Shown: positions 8,687 to 18,284, counted from the first letter of the stretch. The stretch: DNA of 62,600 nucleotides from Caballeronia udeis (GCF_001544555.2 NZ_FCOK02000058.1:1-62600), one strand, 5' to 3'. The notes: generated by a model from the letters alone, not told the origin. Translations and numbers: made by a program.

Positions 8687-9685
8687 ATGAGCGAGATCAT
8701 CACGCCGCGCGAGATACCGATCATTAGCGTCGAAGACGCGATGGTGCATTTCCCGGTGAAGCAATCGCAGATACAGCGCCTTCAAGGCAAACCGAAGCAG
8801 TTTGTACAGGCACTGAATGGCGTGCGCCTGGAACTTAGCCGTGGCGAAACCCTGGGGATTGTCGGCGAATCCGGCTGTGGAAAGTCCACGCTTGCGCGCA
8901 CGCTGGTGGGCCTGCTAAACGTCACTGAAGGGCGGGTACGCTTCAAGGGGCAGGACATTGCCACGCTGCTTGGTCGGGCCCGGCGCAGCTTCAACCGCCA
9001 GGTGCAGATGATATTTCAGGATCCCTACGGTTCGCTGAACCCGCGCATGACCGTCGGCCAGATGCTGAGTGAGGCGCTGTCGGTGCACGACATGCGTCCG
9101 AAGCATGCCATTCCTGCAAGGATCCTCGAGCTGATGGACCTGGTGCGCTTACCTGCGGATGCCATAGACAAACTGCCGCATGAGTTTTCCGGCGGGCAGC
9201 GCCAGCGTATTGGCATCAGCCGTGCGCTGGCGGTTGAACCGGAAGTGCTGGTAGCCGATGAGTTGGTGTCGGCGCTAGATGTCTCAGTGCAGGCGCAGGT
9301 GGTCAATCTGTTGCTGGATCTGCAGAAGAAACTGTCTCTGACGGTGCTGTTCGTCGCGCACGACCTACGGCTGGTACGCCATATTTCGCACCGCGTCGCG
9401 GTAATGTATCTTGGGGAAGTCGTCGAGGTTGGCGACACAGAAACGCTGTATCGCACTCCGCTGCACCCTTATACCCAGGCACTATTGCGCGCCGCGCCGA
9501 CCCTCGACCCTGCCGAACGCGGCAAGAACGTCAGCCTGACCGGTGAATTGCCAAGCCCCCTTTCGCCCCCGGCCGGCTGTCGTTTTCATACCCGCTGCCC
9601 TCACGTCACAGACCGCTGCCGCATTGAACGGCCGGTGCTGACATTAAAAGCAACCGGGCAAAAGGTCGCCTGTCATTGGGCCTGA
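8687..9685 (+). CDS. ABC transporter ATP-binding protein (DppF/OppF type)
   Basis: Second ATPase of the importer with 332 residues: Walker A GESGCGKS, signature FSGGQRQRIGISRAL, Walker B VLVADELVSALDVS, switch histidine FVAHDLRL and the C-terminal GCRFHTRCPH segment. Walker B reads DELVSALD, the common DppF form. The ATG lies one base after the previous stop, so translation is coupled. GAAGAGG precedes it. Confidence 0.93.
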   Translation: MSEIITPREIPIISVEDAMVHFPVKQSQIQRLQGKPKQFVQALNGVRLELSRGETLGIVGESGCGKSTLARTLVGLLNVTEGRVRFKGQDIATLLGRARRSFNRQVQMIFQDPYGSLNPRMTVGQMLSEALSVHDMRPKHAIPARILELMDLVRLPADAIDKLPHEFSGGQRQRIGISRALAVEPEVLVADELVSALDVSVQAQVVNLLLDLQKKLSLTVLFVAHDLRLVRHISHRVAVMYLGEVVEVGDTETLYRTPLHPYTQALLRAAPTLDPAERGKNVSLTGELPSPLSPPAGCRFHTRCPHVTDRCRIERPVLTLKATGQKVACHWA

Positions 9686-9727
9686 AACGATTTGCCCGAA
9701 ACATTAACCAGACTGCAAGAGAACAAG

Positions 9728-10690
9728 ATGACTAAAGACTCGTCCGCACCGGCACTGGCGATCCATGGTGGTTGCGGTGTGATGGCCGAACATGAGATGA
9801 CCGAACAAGAATGGGACGCTGCCCGCGATGCGCTGAAGCAAGCGTTGCGGGCAGGTGCGGTCGTGTTGCAACGCGCCGGCTCCGCGCTGGATGCTGTTCA
9901 GGCTGCGGTGCTGGTGATGGAAGACTCGCCGTGGTTCAACGCCGGTTTCGGTGCGGCTCTCAACGCCGACGCACAGCACGAACTTGACGCCGCCATTATG
10001 TGCGGCAGAACTTTGGCAGCCGGTGCAGTTTGCGGTGCACGGCAGATCCGCAATCCGGTTTTAGCGGCCCGAAGTCTGCTGGATGCCGGCGAAAGCGTGT
10101 TGCTCGGCGGCAGCGGTGCTGACCGATACGCCCTTCAACAAGGCCTCGCCTGCGTTGACGGTGACTATTTCACCACGCCACGCCGTGTAGAAGCGCTCGA
10201 GGCCATGCGCCGCCACCAACTGGCAGGCACGTACAAAGCCGCAAAAGAAGCGGAAAAACATGGCACGGTCGGTGCCGTGGCGCTCGACCAGCACGGCCAT
10301 CTGGCGGCGGCAACCTCCACAGGGGGGTACACCAACAAGCCGGTTGGCCGCATCGGCGACAGCCCACTGATTGGCTCCGGCACTTACGCCCGCGATGGCG
10401 CCTGCGCGGTGTCCGGCACTGGCCAGGGAGAATATTTCATCCGTCATGTACTGGCTCACGACATTGCCAGCCGCGTGACCTACGCCGGTGAAAGCGTTCA
10501 ACAGGCCGCCGCACACAAGATAATGGGAGTGTTCAAGGATCTGGGCGTGGGTGCCGGCGTTATCGCCATCAGTGCTGATGGTGAAGTCGCCGCGCCGTTC
10601 AATACTATCGGCATGTTCCGCGGATGGATCCTGCCTGACGGACGCGCTTGTGTCGGCAGTCATCGCGACCTCTACTATTTCGATCTTTGA
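9728..10690 (+). CDS. iaaA: isoaspartyl peptidase/L-asparaginase, Ntn hydrolase
   Basis: Type 2 asparaginase (320 residues) that self-cleaves and hydrolyses beta-aspartyl dipeptides and asparagine. The HGGCG start, the FNAGFGAALNADAQHELDA segment, the GTVGAVALD cleavage site with Thr180 as the nascent nucleophile (Thr179 in Escherichia coli IaaA), the STGGYTNK box and the SGTGQGEYFIRH segment are all present. No signal peptide, so cytoplasmic. It closes the importer operon, which suggests that the imported substrate is a beta-linked aspartyl peptide or a similar amide. ATG 9728 fits better than an upstream start in the same frame. Confidence 0.93.
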   Translation: MTKDSSAPALAIHGGCGVMAEHEMTEQEWDAARDALKQALRAGAVVLQRAGSALDAVQAAVLVMEDSPWFNAGFGAALNADAQHELDAAIMCGRTLAAGAVCGARQIRNPVLAARSLLDAGESVLLGGSGADRYALQQGLACVDGDYFTTPRRVEALEAMRRHQLAGTYKAAKEAEKHGTVGAVALDQHGHLAAATSTGGYTNKPVGRIGDSPLIGSGTYARDGACAVSGTGQGEYFIRHVLAHDIASRVTYAGESVQQAAAHKIMGVFKDLGVGAGVIAISADGEVAAPFNTIGMFRGWILPDGRACVGSHRDLYYFDL

Positions 10691-10747
10691 GTTGCCGCAC
10701 TGAACGCTTGCAGAGGGACAGGCTGGCCGCGAACGGTCAGCATGGTC

Positions 10748-10969
10748 TCATAGAAGGGGCGGAGCCGCCGCATGCCACTCCGTCGCCTTTTGATACGCAT
10801 ACCCCAGCCTAAGCAAAATATCTTCTGCGAAAGGCTTCGCTGCGAGTTGCATGCCGACCGGCGTCCCGCGCGGAGAGAACCCGCAAGGCACCGACAACGC
10901 AGGTAATCCAATGAAATTGAAGGGCAGCGTGACACGGGTCGGTTGCGCCATGAGGGCGTCCATTTCCGT
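10748..10969 (-). pseudogene. amidase C-terminal remnant
   Basis: The frame encodes the last roughly 70 residues of an amidase-signature enzyme (PFNFIGLPALSVPCGF, GTPVGMQL, LRLGYAYQ). Nothing upstream on this strand resembles the rest of an amidase; the sequence runs into the methylaspartate ammonia-lyase start. The catalytic Lys-Ser-Ser triad would lie in the lost part. It fills most of the 325-base gap between the isoaspartyl peptidase and the lyase and probably marks a recombination joint. Confidence 0.75.
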
Positions 10970-11015
10970 CTGGCGACTCGACCCTGACCTCAGTAGACCG
11001 TAGACAAAGGAACAC

Positions 11016-12266
11016 ATGATTGCTGACATCCTCACCGCACCGACCTTAGGCGCGTTTTTCTACGACGACCAGCGCGCCATCCGCGCAGGCGCGCAGCAGG
11101 ACGGTTTCGACTACACCGGTGAACCCGTCACGCCGGGTTTCGCGCGCATCCGCGTGCAGGGTCACGCGCTTGGCGTCGGCCTCGTGCTCGACGACAGCTT
11201 CGTCGCGTGGGGCGACATGATGACGGTGCAGTACGCGGCGGCCGGCGGGCGCGAACCGGTGTTCAATCGCGATCATGCGCAGGCGCTGCTCGACGGACCC
11301 TTGAGGCCGCGTTTGCTCGCGCTCGATTTCAGCAATCTGCGTGAGGATATCGCGCGCGTATTCGCTCCGTTGCCCGATGGCTCGAGCGTGCCGTCATCGG
11401 TGCAATACGGACTCAGCCAGGCGTTGCTTGGCGCGTATGCACATCGCCGCCGCTTGACAATTGCGGAGGTGCTCGCCGATGCCTACGACGTGCCCCTCAT
11501 TGCCGAACCCGTGCCCATCTATGCGCAGAGCGGCGACGAACGCAAGGTGAACGTGCAGAAAATGGTCATGAAACGCGTCGATATCCTACCGCATGGTCTC
11601 ATCAACACGCCCGCGAAATTCGGCCAGGACGGCCGCCTCTTCGCCGACTACGCCAAGTGGGTCGCGGCTCAAGTCAACGGTGCAGCGGACCCCGCCTATC
11701 AGCCGACCTTGCACTTCGATCTGTACGGTAACGCGGGTATCGAATTCCATGGTGATCCGTTGAAGATCGCCGAGTACATCGCTCGTGTCGCGGAGTCGGT
11801 GGCGCCTTATCAACTCCATATTGAATCGCCCGCCGACTACGGTAGCACGGACAACCAGATTGATGGTTTCCTGCAGATCCGGCATCACCTCGATGCATTG
11901 GGATGCAACGCGAAGATCGTCGCCGACGAATGGTGCGACACGCTGGCCGACGTCGAACGTTTCTCCAAGAGCGGCGCGGCCGACATAGTCCAGATCAAGA
12001 TGCCTGACGTGGGCAGTGTGACGCATTCGTTCGAAGCCGTGCTGTTGTGCAAGGCACACGGCGTAGGCGCTTATCTGGGCGGCAGTTGCGTGGAGACCGA
12101 CTTGTCCGCGCGCGTCTCGGTGCATGCCGCACTCGCCTCGCGCGCCGACATGCAGCTCGCCAAACCCGGCATGGGCGTGGACGAAGCCTTGACCATCGTC
12201 GGGAATGAGCAAGCCCGCTTGCTTGCGATATTACGGGCAAAAAACGCGCAACCGATTATTCGTTAA
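11016..12266 (+). CDS. mal: methylaspartate ammonia-lyase
   Basis: Enolase-superfamily lyase of 416 residues that interconverts threo-3-methylaspartate and mesaconate plus ammonia. The N-terminal FYDDQRAIRAGAQQDGF and VTPGFARIR boxes are diagnostic. The expected catalytic and metal residues are visible: His193 in ILPHG, Asp235 in LHFDLYGN, Glu270 in HIESPADY, Asp304 in VADEW and Lys328 in VQIKMPDVG, spaced as in the Citrobacter enzyme. No glutamate mutase subunits lie nearby, so it may serve an aspartate-like substrate other than the classical fermentation intermediate. It is the only plus-strand gene between the amidase stump and the IS relic. Confidence 0.93.
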   Translation: MIADILTAPTLGAFFYDDQRAIRAGAQQDGFDYTGEPVTPGFARIRVQGHALGVGLVLDDSFVAWGDMMTVQYAAAGGREPVFNRDHAQALLDGPLRPRLLALDFSNLREDIARVFAPLPDGSSVPSSVQYGLSQALLGAYAHRRRLTIAEVLADAYDVPLIAEPVPIYAQSGDERKVNVQKMVMKRVDILPHGLINTPAKFGQDGRLFADYAKWVAAQVNGAADPAYQPTLHFDLYGNAGIEFHGDPLKIAEYIARVAESVAPYQLHIESPADYGSTDNQIDGFLQIRHHLDALGCNAKIVADEWCDTLADVERFSKSGAADIVQIKMPDVGSVTHSFEAVLLCKAHGVGAYLGGSCVETDLSARVSVHAALASRADMQLAKPGMGVDEALTIVGNEQARLLAILRAKNAQPIIR

Positions 12267-12620
12267 ATCCACAAATCTGGACTTTACCCGGTTCGATTAC
12301 GCAAAGCGTCAAACCCAGTCCCAACGAGGCTCGCAGACAATTTAAGCCCCATCGAAAAACCCGCAACCAGTTGACTACCTGACAGGCGTTCCGCGATGGT
12401 TCAGACCCAAACTTGACAATCTCGCTGCTAACGTACGCACAAGTCGGAATCTTGACGGCACCCTTGCAAGTTCCCGCGGCGCCTCCCGCCCGGCGTACCG
12501 CTGACCGATCAACCCGCCGGACCATCGCTACCAGTCTGGCGCGCGGGGGAGCGTTAAGAACCTTGGGTAAGCGGATTGCGTGTCTAGTATTGAAGCGTTC
12601 CCTGCCTGCCGAGGTGAGCG

Positions 12621-12731
12621 ATGAAAGTCATCATCCGCATCGAGACCATCGCCGATTGGGCCGAAACGGACATCGTCGAGCTTTGCCAGTTTGAGCGGCC
12701 GATCGGCGAGCTCGCACCGGAGAACGCCGCA
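12621..12731 (+). mobile_element. ISKra4-type transposase N-terminal relic
   Basis: About 37 codons from the ATG resemble the start of ISKra4-family transposases (MKVIIRIETIADW, then CQFERPIGELAPE), after which the frame becomes unrelated sequence antisense to the LysR gene. The zinc-finger and catalytic parts are gone. The cut coincides with the 3' end of the LysR gene, so insertion and deletion probably trimmed both. The upstream 12267-12620 stretch shows no other gene. Confidence 0.55.
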
Positions 12732-12742
12732 CCTCCATTCGA

Positions 12743-13723
12743 TCAGCCGGCATCTGGCCCTGGCTTACGTCTGTTGCGGCCGTCGCGGCCTTGCCCTACC
12801 GGTTCGCCAGCGATGGACGGCAGCCAGAGCAGTTGCGATAGCGACGAGTGCAGATGGTCGAGAAAGCGCGTAGCCCGCAATGAGCGTCCATGTCGTGAAC
12901 TGATCAGCGCAACGACATCGGCATCCGGCAATTGCCACTCGTCGAGCAGCGGGACCAACCGGCCCGCGTGCAGATGTTCGGCGACGTCCCACTCGGAACG
13001 CGCAATGATCCCGAGTCCGGCAAGTGCCCAATCGCGCACGGTGCCGCCGTCGTTGCTCGTCAGGCACGGCTCGATCCTGACATTCGCCGGCGCGCCGTGG
13101 TGCTTCGGCATAAAGCGCCACATCGTCACGTCTTCATCGTTTTCGCGTAGCGCGATGCAGTCGTGCGCACGCAGTTCATCCGGGTGCCGTGGTTCGCCGC
13201 GCAACGCTAGATAGCGCGGCGCCGCGCACAGGATGCGCCGGTTAGGCGCAAGCCGCCGGCTGACCAGCGTCGAATCGCGTAGCTCGCCAATATGGACCAT
13301 CAGGTCCCAGGTGTTGTCCGAAACGTGCGTGGGGCGATCGGATAGCATCAGGCTTGCGGTCACTTCCGGATAGAGGCTGCGAAATTTCGCGATGACGGGT
13401 GCGACGTACCGCTGCCCGAAGCCGAGCGGCGCGATCACCCGAAGATGCCCCGCCACAGTCCCGCGTCGCGACGCCAGCGTGTCCGACAGATTGTCGATGT
13501 CGTCGCAGATCCTGCGCGCGTGGACCGCGAGCAGTTCGCCCTCGTCGGTCAGCACCAAGCGCCGGCCCGACCGGTCGATCAAGCGCATTCCCAGCCGCTT
13601 TTCCAGGAGACGCAAGCGCTGCGTGACAGCGGGCGGCGTGACATCGAGCTTGCGCGCGGCGTCGGCGAGCGAGGCGGCGGCCGTCAGCGTAATGAAAAAG
13701 TGCAGGTCTTCGGTCGAGATCAT
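12743..13723 (-). CDS. LysR family transcriptional regulator
   Basis: LTTR of 326 residues with an N-terminal helix-turn-helix at about 1-60 (FFITLTAAASLADAARKLDVTPPAVTQRLRLLEKRLGMRLIDR) and a periplasmic-binding-protein-like sensor domain containing RVIAPLGFGQRYVAPVI. The final 25-30 residues (GEPVGQGRDGRNRRKP) look unlike the family and run into the transposase relic, suggesting that the original stop was lost. It is divergent from the M81 peptidase gene and probably regulates it together with the MFS carrier. Confidence 0.88.
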   Translation of the reverse strand: MISTEDLHFFITLTAAASLADAARKLDVTPPAVTQRLRLLEKRLGMRLIDRSGRRLVLTDEGELLAVHARRICDDIDNLSDTLASRRGTVAGHLRVIAPLGFGQRYVAPVIAKFRSLYPEVTASLMLSDRPTHVSDNTWDLMVHIGELRDSTLVSRRLAPNRRILCAAPRYLALRGEPRHPDELRAHDCIALRENDEDVTMWRFMPKHHGAPANVRIEPCLTSNDGGTVRDWALAGLGIIARSEWDVAEHLHAGRLVPLLDEWQLPDADVVALISSRHGRSLRATRFLDHLHSSLSQLLWLPSIAGEPVGQGRDGRNRRKPGPDAG

Positions 13724-13733
13724 TAAGCTGCGC

Positions 13734-13773
13734 GTTAAGTTGCATGTTAACGAAGCAATAAGAAGATGTTAAC
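13734..13773. promoter_or_regulatory. putative LysR binding region
   Basis: Three GTTAA(C) half-sites cluster just upstream of the LysR start: an inverted pair GTTAA-N8-TTAAC at 13734-13751 and a further GTTAAC at 13768-13773, with 22 bases between the two GTTAAC copies. This helical spacing in a divergent interval fits LysR recognition and activation sites. Inference only. Confidence 0.4.
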
Positions 13774-13952
13774 CCCCACGGCTATTTGACGGCCAATACT
13801 CTTTTCACCGCGTGCGAACTCAGGTGCCGATGTTCGCGTCCATCCACAGCACGCCGTCGTGACGTGGATGGAAATGCGGTTGCCTTTGATGACCCGCCGG
13901 GAATGTCAGCGCCCAATGCCGGCCGATGACGCCGGCCGATGAGGAGCGATTG

Positions 13953-15509
13953 ATGAAAAACCCGCGCGTTGCCATTCTTGGCTTTGCGATCGAGTCGAAC
14001 CGGTTTGCACCGGTTTCGACGCGCGCCGATTTCCTGTCGCGTGCATATCTGCAAGACGCCGCGCTTCTGCTGGACGCGAGAAGCGCGGCACCTGTGATGA
14101 CGCCGGAAATCCCGGCGTTCGTTCGTACGATGGATGCGATCCGACCCTGGACGCCGGTACCGATTTTGTTCGCGAACGCGGAGTCTGGCGGACCGGTCGA
14201 ACACGCTTTCTTCGTCGACACGCTGCGCGAGTTCGAGAAGCGGTTACGCGCGGCGTTGCCGCTTGACGCCGTCTACATCTGTGAGCACGGCGCCGCCATC
14301 ACGACAGAAGAAGACGATCCCGACGGCGTGGTGTTCACGCTCGTGCGCCGTATCGTCGGGCCGGCAGTACCGATCGTCGCCACCGTCGACTTGCATGCGA
14401 ATGTGTCGGACCGAATGGTCGACGCAGTCGACGCCCTCGTGTCGTACCGCCGCAATCCGCACACCGATATGGCCGAACGCGGTGCAGAGGCGGCGTGGAT
14501 CGCCATCGAACTGCTGGACGGTATGCGCACGTCCGTCGCCCATATGCGAATGCCTGTCTGTGCACCGCCGACGCAGTTGCTGACAGCACCGGGCACAGGG
14601 CCGTATGCGGAAATGATCCGACGCGCTGAGGCGCTCGATGATCCGCGCATCGTGAACATCTCGATTGCCGGTGGATTCGCGTTTGCGGACACGCCAAAGA
14701 ACGGGCTGACGGTACTGGTCACCACACGCGGAGATGCGCCGCTCGCAGCCCGGGTTGCGCACGAGCTTGCGTCGTACGCATGGCAGGAGCGTGCCGCATT
14801 CACGCCGCGGCTGACGCCACTCAACGATGCGGTCAACCTCGCGAAAGCAACAGGCGACGATGCGTCGCGCGCTCCGGTGCTGCTTGCTGACGTAGCCGAC
14901 AACCCTGGCGGCGGCGGCCGCGGCAACACGCCGTTTATTCTTAAAGCGCTCCAGGAACAGGACGTGCGCGGTGCGATCCTCGGTGTCGTCACAGATCCGG
15001 AACTGGTGGCGGACGCCTATGTGGCCGGTACCGGCCAAACGTTCCAAGCGCGTTTCAACCGGGCTGAAACCACCATTTATTCGGAACTGTTCGACGTGCC
15101 CGCCCGGGTGTTGCGACTGCATACAGGTAAAGGTGTCGGCCGCCGCGGACAACTGGCCGGGTGCAGCTTCGACCTCGGCCCGTCGGTCGCGTTGCAAGTA
15201 GGAGGCGTGACGGTCATCGTCATCAGCAAGCGACACCAGTGCCACGAGCCGATGTTCTTCGAGATGTTCGGCATTGATATCGCCAGCGCGCGCGTCGTGG
15301 TGCTGAAGTCGCGCGGACATTTCAGGGCTGCATTCGACGAATTCTTTGCTGACGAACAAATCGTGAGCGTCGATGCGCCGGGCCTGACCTCGCCGATCCT
15401 CGCGCGTTTCGACTTTAAGAAATTACCGAGGCCGGTTGTACCGCTGGACGACATTGCAACGTGGAGCCCGACAGTCCGTGCTGTTCAGCCCAACAGCGAC
15501 GCGCGATGA
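13953..15509 (+). CDS. M81 family metallopeptidase (MlrC-like)
   Basis: The 518-residue protein matches the M81/MlrC family, named for the last enzyme of microcystin degradation but widespread in bacteria without that pathway. Visible motifs include GFAIESNRFAP, ICEHGAAITTEEDDPDG, VDLHANVSDRM, YRRNPHTD and ADVADNPGGGGRGNTP, which supply the histidine and aspartate zinc ligands. ATG 13953 has GAGGAG six bases upstream. No signal peptide. Followed by an MFS carrier, so it probably hydrolyses a small imported peptide-like or amide compound; the true substrate is unknown. Confidence 0.88.
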   Translation: MKNPRVAILGFAIESNRFAPVSTRADFLSRAYLQDAALLLDARSAAPVMTPEIPAFVRTMDAIRPWTPVPILFANAESGGPVEHAFFVDTLREFEKRLRAALPLDAVYICEHGAAITTEEDDPDGVVFTLVRRIVGPAVPIVATVDLHANVSDRMVDAVDALVSYRRNPHTDMAERGAEAAWIAIELLDGMRTSVAHMRMPVCAPPTQLLTAPGTGPYAEMIRRAEALDDPRIVNISIAGGFAFADTPKNGLTVLVTTRGDAPLAARVAHELASYAWQERAAFTPRLTPLNDAVNLAKATGDDASRAPVLLADVADNPGGGGRGNTPFILKALQEQDVRGAILGVVTDPELVADAYVAGTGQTFQARFNRAETTIYSELFDVPARVLRLHTGKGVGRRGQLAGCSFDLGPSVALQVGGVTVIVISKRHQCHEPMFFEMFGIDIASARVVVLKSRGHFRAAFDEFFADEQIVSVDAPGLTSPILARFDFKKLPRPVVPLDDIATWSPTVRAVQPNSDAR

Positions 15510-15637
15510 GCGAACCAGCCATCTAAAGCGCCGGGCGGCGGCTGCCGGACGAAGAGCGGATGACCCACAACGAAGCGCTGCCACGCCGTCTCTGCATGGC
15601 ATTCGAGGGCTGCGCACCGGAACAGGAGAGGACACTG

Positions 15638-17002
15638 ATGAACGATACTTTGAATGCGGCACGAATCAGGCCGCAGACCGCCCGGAAAGTCATTTGGCAC
15701 CTGGCGCCGCTGCTGATCCTGCTCTATGTCGTGAACCAGATGGACCGGGCGAATGTCGGTTACGCGGCACTGACAATGAATCACGAACTCGGCATGTCGG
15801 TCTCGCAGTTCGGGTTCGCGGCCGGCCTCTTCTATGCGGGCTACATTCTCGTTGCCGTCCCGAGCAACCTTCTGCTGGCCCGGTTCGGCGCGCGGCTCTG
15901 GATGACGCGCATTCTCGTCACCTGGGGAATCATTGCGTCGTTGACCGCATTCGTCGACAGCGCGCACATGCTGTACGTGCTGCGCTTTCTACTCGGTATC
16001 ACCGAATCGGGATTCTTTCCAGGGATGGTGCTGTACGTCACGTTCTGGCTGCCGCGGCAGGAACGGGTGTGGCTGATGTCGCTGCTTTTTATCGCGATCC
16101 CGCTGTCGAACATGCTCGGTGCGCCAATTTCGACCTTCGTTATGGAGCACGTGCATATTTTTGGGTGGCCCGGCTGGCGATCGATGTTCTTCATTGAAGG
16201 ACTGCCGGCGATCGCATTGGGCGTCGCCACCTTCATCCTGATGAAAAACCGGCCAGACGAGGCCTCGTGGTTGACTGCGGACGAGCGCGCCGAACTAAAT
16301 GATGCGCTTGCGATGGAGCAGCAGGAGGCGCAGCGCGTGTCGCCTAAAAGCGCGTGGAGTGCGTTGGTGGACCGTCGAGTTCTTGCGTTCGGGCTGATCT
16401 ACTTCGGCATCAATATCGGCGTCGTCGCGTTGTCGTTCTTCATGCCACAGATTGTCGCCGAGTTCTCACGGACGTTCGCGGTGAACTATTCGGTCCTCCA
16501 GATCGGACTGATCACCGCGATTCCGTTCGCTGTTTCGGCGCTGACCATTTTGTCGTGGGGACACTATGCACGCCGTACCACTGTCAGCGCGTGGCACGTC
16601 GCGGTTCCTACCGCGATAGGTGGTTTGTCGTTCGCCGCGGCGCTCTTCCTGTCCTCGCCGTATGAGGTGATGGCCGCCTTTACGCTCGGCGCGGTCGGCG
16701 TCTATACACCGCATGCTTCGTTCTGGCAGTTGCCTCCGCGCTATCTCAGCAATGCAGCTGCCGCGGCGGGGATCGGGCTCATCAATACGATTGGCACGCT
16801 CGCCGGTTTCCTCGGACCTTATGCGACCGGCTGGCTACACGATGTCACCGGCTCCTATCGCGTCCCGATGCTCGGCGTTGCCGCGCTAATGTGCATGTCC
16901 GCAACCATGGTAGTGCTCATTGAGCGCACGAGCCGCACTGCGCCACCATCGGTGAGACCCAGTGAGCTTCCGGAGCGGCATGCCTCCGGATCGGCGATCT
17001 GA
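15638..17002 (+). CDS. MFS transporter, anion:cation symporter (ACS) family
   Basis: The 454-residue protein has twelve predicted membrane segments. The first-helix motif LLYVVNQMDRANVGYA and the segments GFFPGMVLYVTFWLPRQER and PEEA-like cytoplasmic loop (FILMKNRPDEASWL) are typical of the ACS family (tartrate, phthalate, galactonate carriers). AGGAGAGG precedes ATG 15638. Likely imports an organic acid processed by the M81 peptidase and aldo-keto reductase around it. Confidence 0.88.
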   Translation: MNDTLNAARIRPQTARKVIWHLAPLLILLYVVNQMDRANVGYAALTMNHELGMSVSQFGFAAGLFYAGYILVAVPSNLLLARFGARLWMTRILVTWGIIASLTAFVDSAHMLYVLRFLLGITESGFFPGMVLYVTFWLPRQERVWLMSLLFIAIPLSNMLGAPISTFVMEHVHIFGWPGWRSMFFIEGLPAIALGVATFILMKNRPDEASWLTADERAELNDALAMEQQEAQRVSPKSAWSALVDRRVLAFGLIYFGINIGVVALSFFMPQIVAEFSRTFAVNYSVLQIGLITAIPFAVSALTILSWGHYARRTTVSAWHVAVPTAIGGLSFAAALFLSSPYEVMAAFTLGAVGVYTPHASFWQLPPRYLSNAAAAAGIGLINTIGTLAGFLGPYATGWLHDVTGSYRVPMLGVAALMCMSATMVVLIERTSRTAPPSVRPSELPERHASGSAI

Positions 17003-17228
17003 TTACAGGAGTGGCCCGCGCCCGTCATCCCTCGAAACACCGTTAATCACAAAAACCGCTTAATCAAAGCAGATATTCCCATTGGAATGGTAAGTGAATC
17101 TCCGATATCGTCGGACGGTTGGGCGCGTCAACGGAGAGAACAGGCACGATTTTCCCGCGCAGGCGGATGAGAAATGACCGCGCGCCGGTCCCGAATCCTC
17201 TGCAACCTTCATAGGAGATTGCTTCATC

Positions 17229-18284
17229 ATGGAATATCGTCAACTTGGTCGTTCCGGCCTCAAGGTGTCGACCATCACACTCGGCACAATGACGATGGGC
17301 GGCAAGGGCAAATTTGCCAGCGTCGGCGAAGTCGGCCTCGACGAAGCGCGCCGGCAGATTGACATGTGCATCGACGCGGGCGTGAACCTGATCGATACCG
17401 CGGACGTCTATTCGAATGGCGCGTCGGAGGAAATCGTCGGCGAGGCGCTCGGCGGAAAACGCAAGGGCGGCGTGCTGATCGCCACCAAGGCACGCTTTCC
17501 GATGGGCGACGGCCCGAATGACCGGGGCCTGTCGCGGCATCATTTGATCCAGGCTTGCGAGGCGAGTCTGCGCCGCCTCAAGACCGATGTGATTGACCTC
17601 TACCAGGTTCATCAATGGGACGGGCTTACGCCGCTGGAAGAAACGCTCGAAGCGCTCGACCTGCTGGTCCAGCACGGCAAGATCCGGTACGTTGGTTGCT
17701 CGAACTACTCGGGCTGGCACCTGATGAAAGCATTGCACGTGAGCGAACGCGATCGTCTGCCGCGCTTCGTGAGCCAGCAGATCCACTACACGCTCGAAGC
17801 ACGCGAAGCGGAGTATGAGCTCGCGCCAATCGCGCTCGATCAGGGACTTGGCATTCTGGTCTGGAGTCCACTGGCAGGCGGCTTGCTGTCAGGTAAGCAC
17901 CGCCGCGACGCGACGCCCGAAGGCACGCGACAGCTCGCCGGATGGACCGAGCCGCCAATCCGCGACGAGCAACGACTGTGGTCGATCATCGACGTACTCA
18001 TCGAGATCGCCGGCGAGCACAAAGTCTCGGCCGCACAGGTTGCGCTTGCGTGGACGCTTGGGCGGCCCGCCGTCGCCTCGGTGATCATCGGCGGACGCAA
18101 TGACGTGCAACTGCGTGACAACCTCGGCGCGGCGAATCTCACGTTGACCGCCGAACAGCGCGCGCGGCTCGACAAGGTAAGCGCGCCGCCCCTGCTCTAC
18201 CCGTACTGGCACCAGGTGCAATCCGCACACGACCGTCTTGGAGGCCCTGACCTGTCGTTACTGCGACCGCATCTGAAGGCATAG
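17229..18284 (+). CDS. aldo/keto reductase
   Basis: NADPH-dependent oxidoreductase with a TIM barrel, 351 residues. The catalytic tetrad is visible: Asp56 and Tyr61 in NLIDTADVYSNG, Lys87 in IATKARFP and His128 in LYQVHQWD. The C-terminal cofactor segment ASVIIGGRNDVQLRDNL is intact. AGGAGA lies upstream of the ATG. It is separated from the MFS gene by 226 bases holding no gene, so it may have its own promoter. Closest in style to the AKR12-15 / YajO-type group; substrate unknown. Confidence 0.9.
   Translation: MEYRQLGRSGLKVSTITLGTMTMGGKGKFASVGEVGLDEARRQIDMCIDAGVNLIDTADVYSNGASEEIVGEALGGKRKGGVLIATKARFPMGDGPNDRGLSRHHLIQACEASLRRLKTDVIDLYQVHQWDGLTPLEETLEALDLLVQHGKIRYVGCSNYSGWHLMKALHVSERDRLPRFVSQQIHYTLEAREAEYELAPIALDQGLGILVWSPLAGGLLSGKHRRDATPEGTRQLAGWTEPPIRDEQRLWSIIDVLIEIAGEHKVSAAQVALAWTLGRPAVASVIIGGRNDVQLRDNLGAANLTLTAEQRARLDKVSAPPLLYPYWHQVQSAHDRLGGPDLSLLRPHLKA

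Noticed and set aside
14244..15359. 371-codon minus-strand open frame
   Set aside because: Antisense to the M81 peptidase; composition Arg/His/Asp-rich and unlike a protein.
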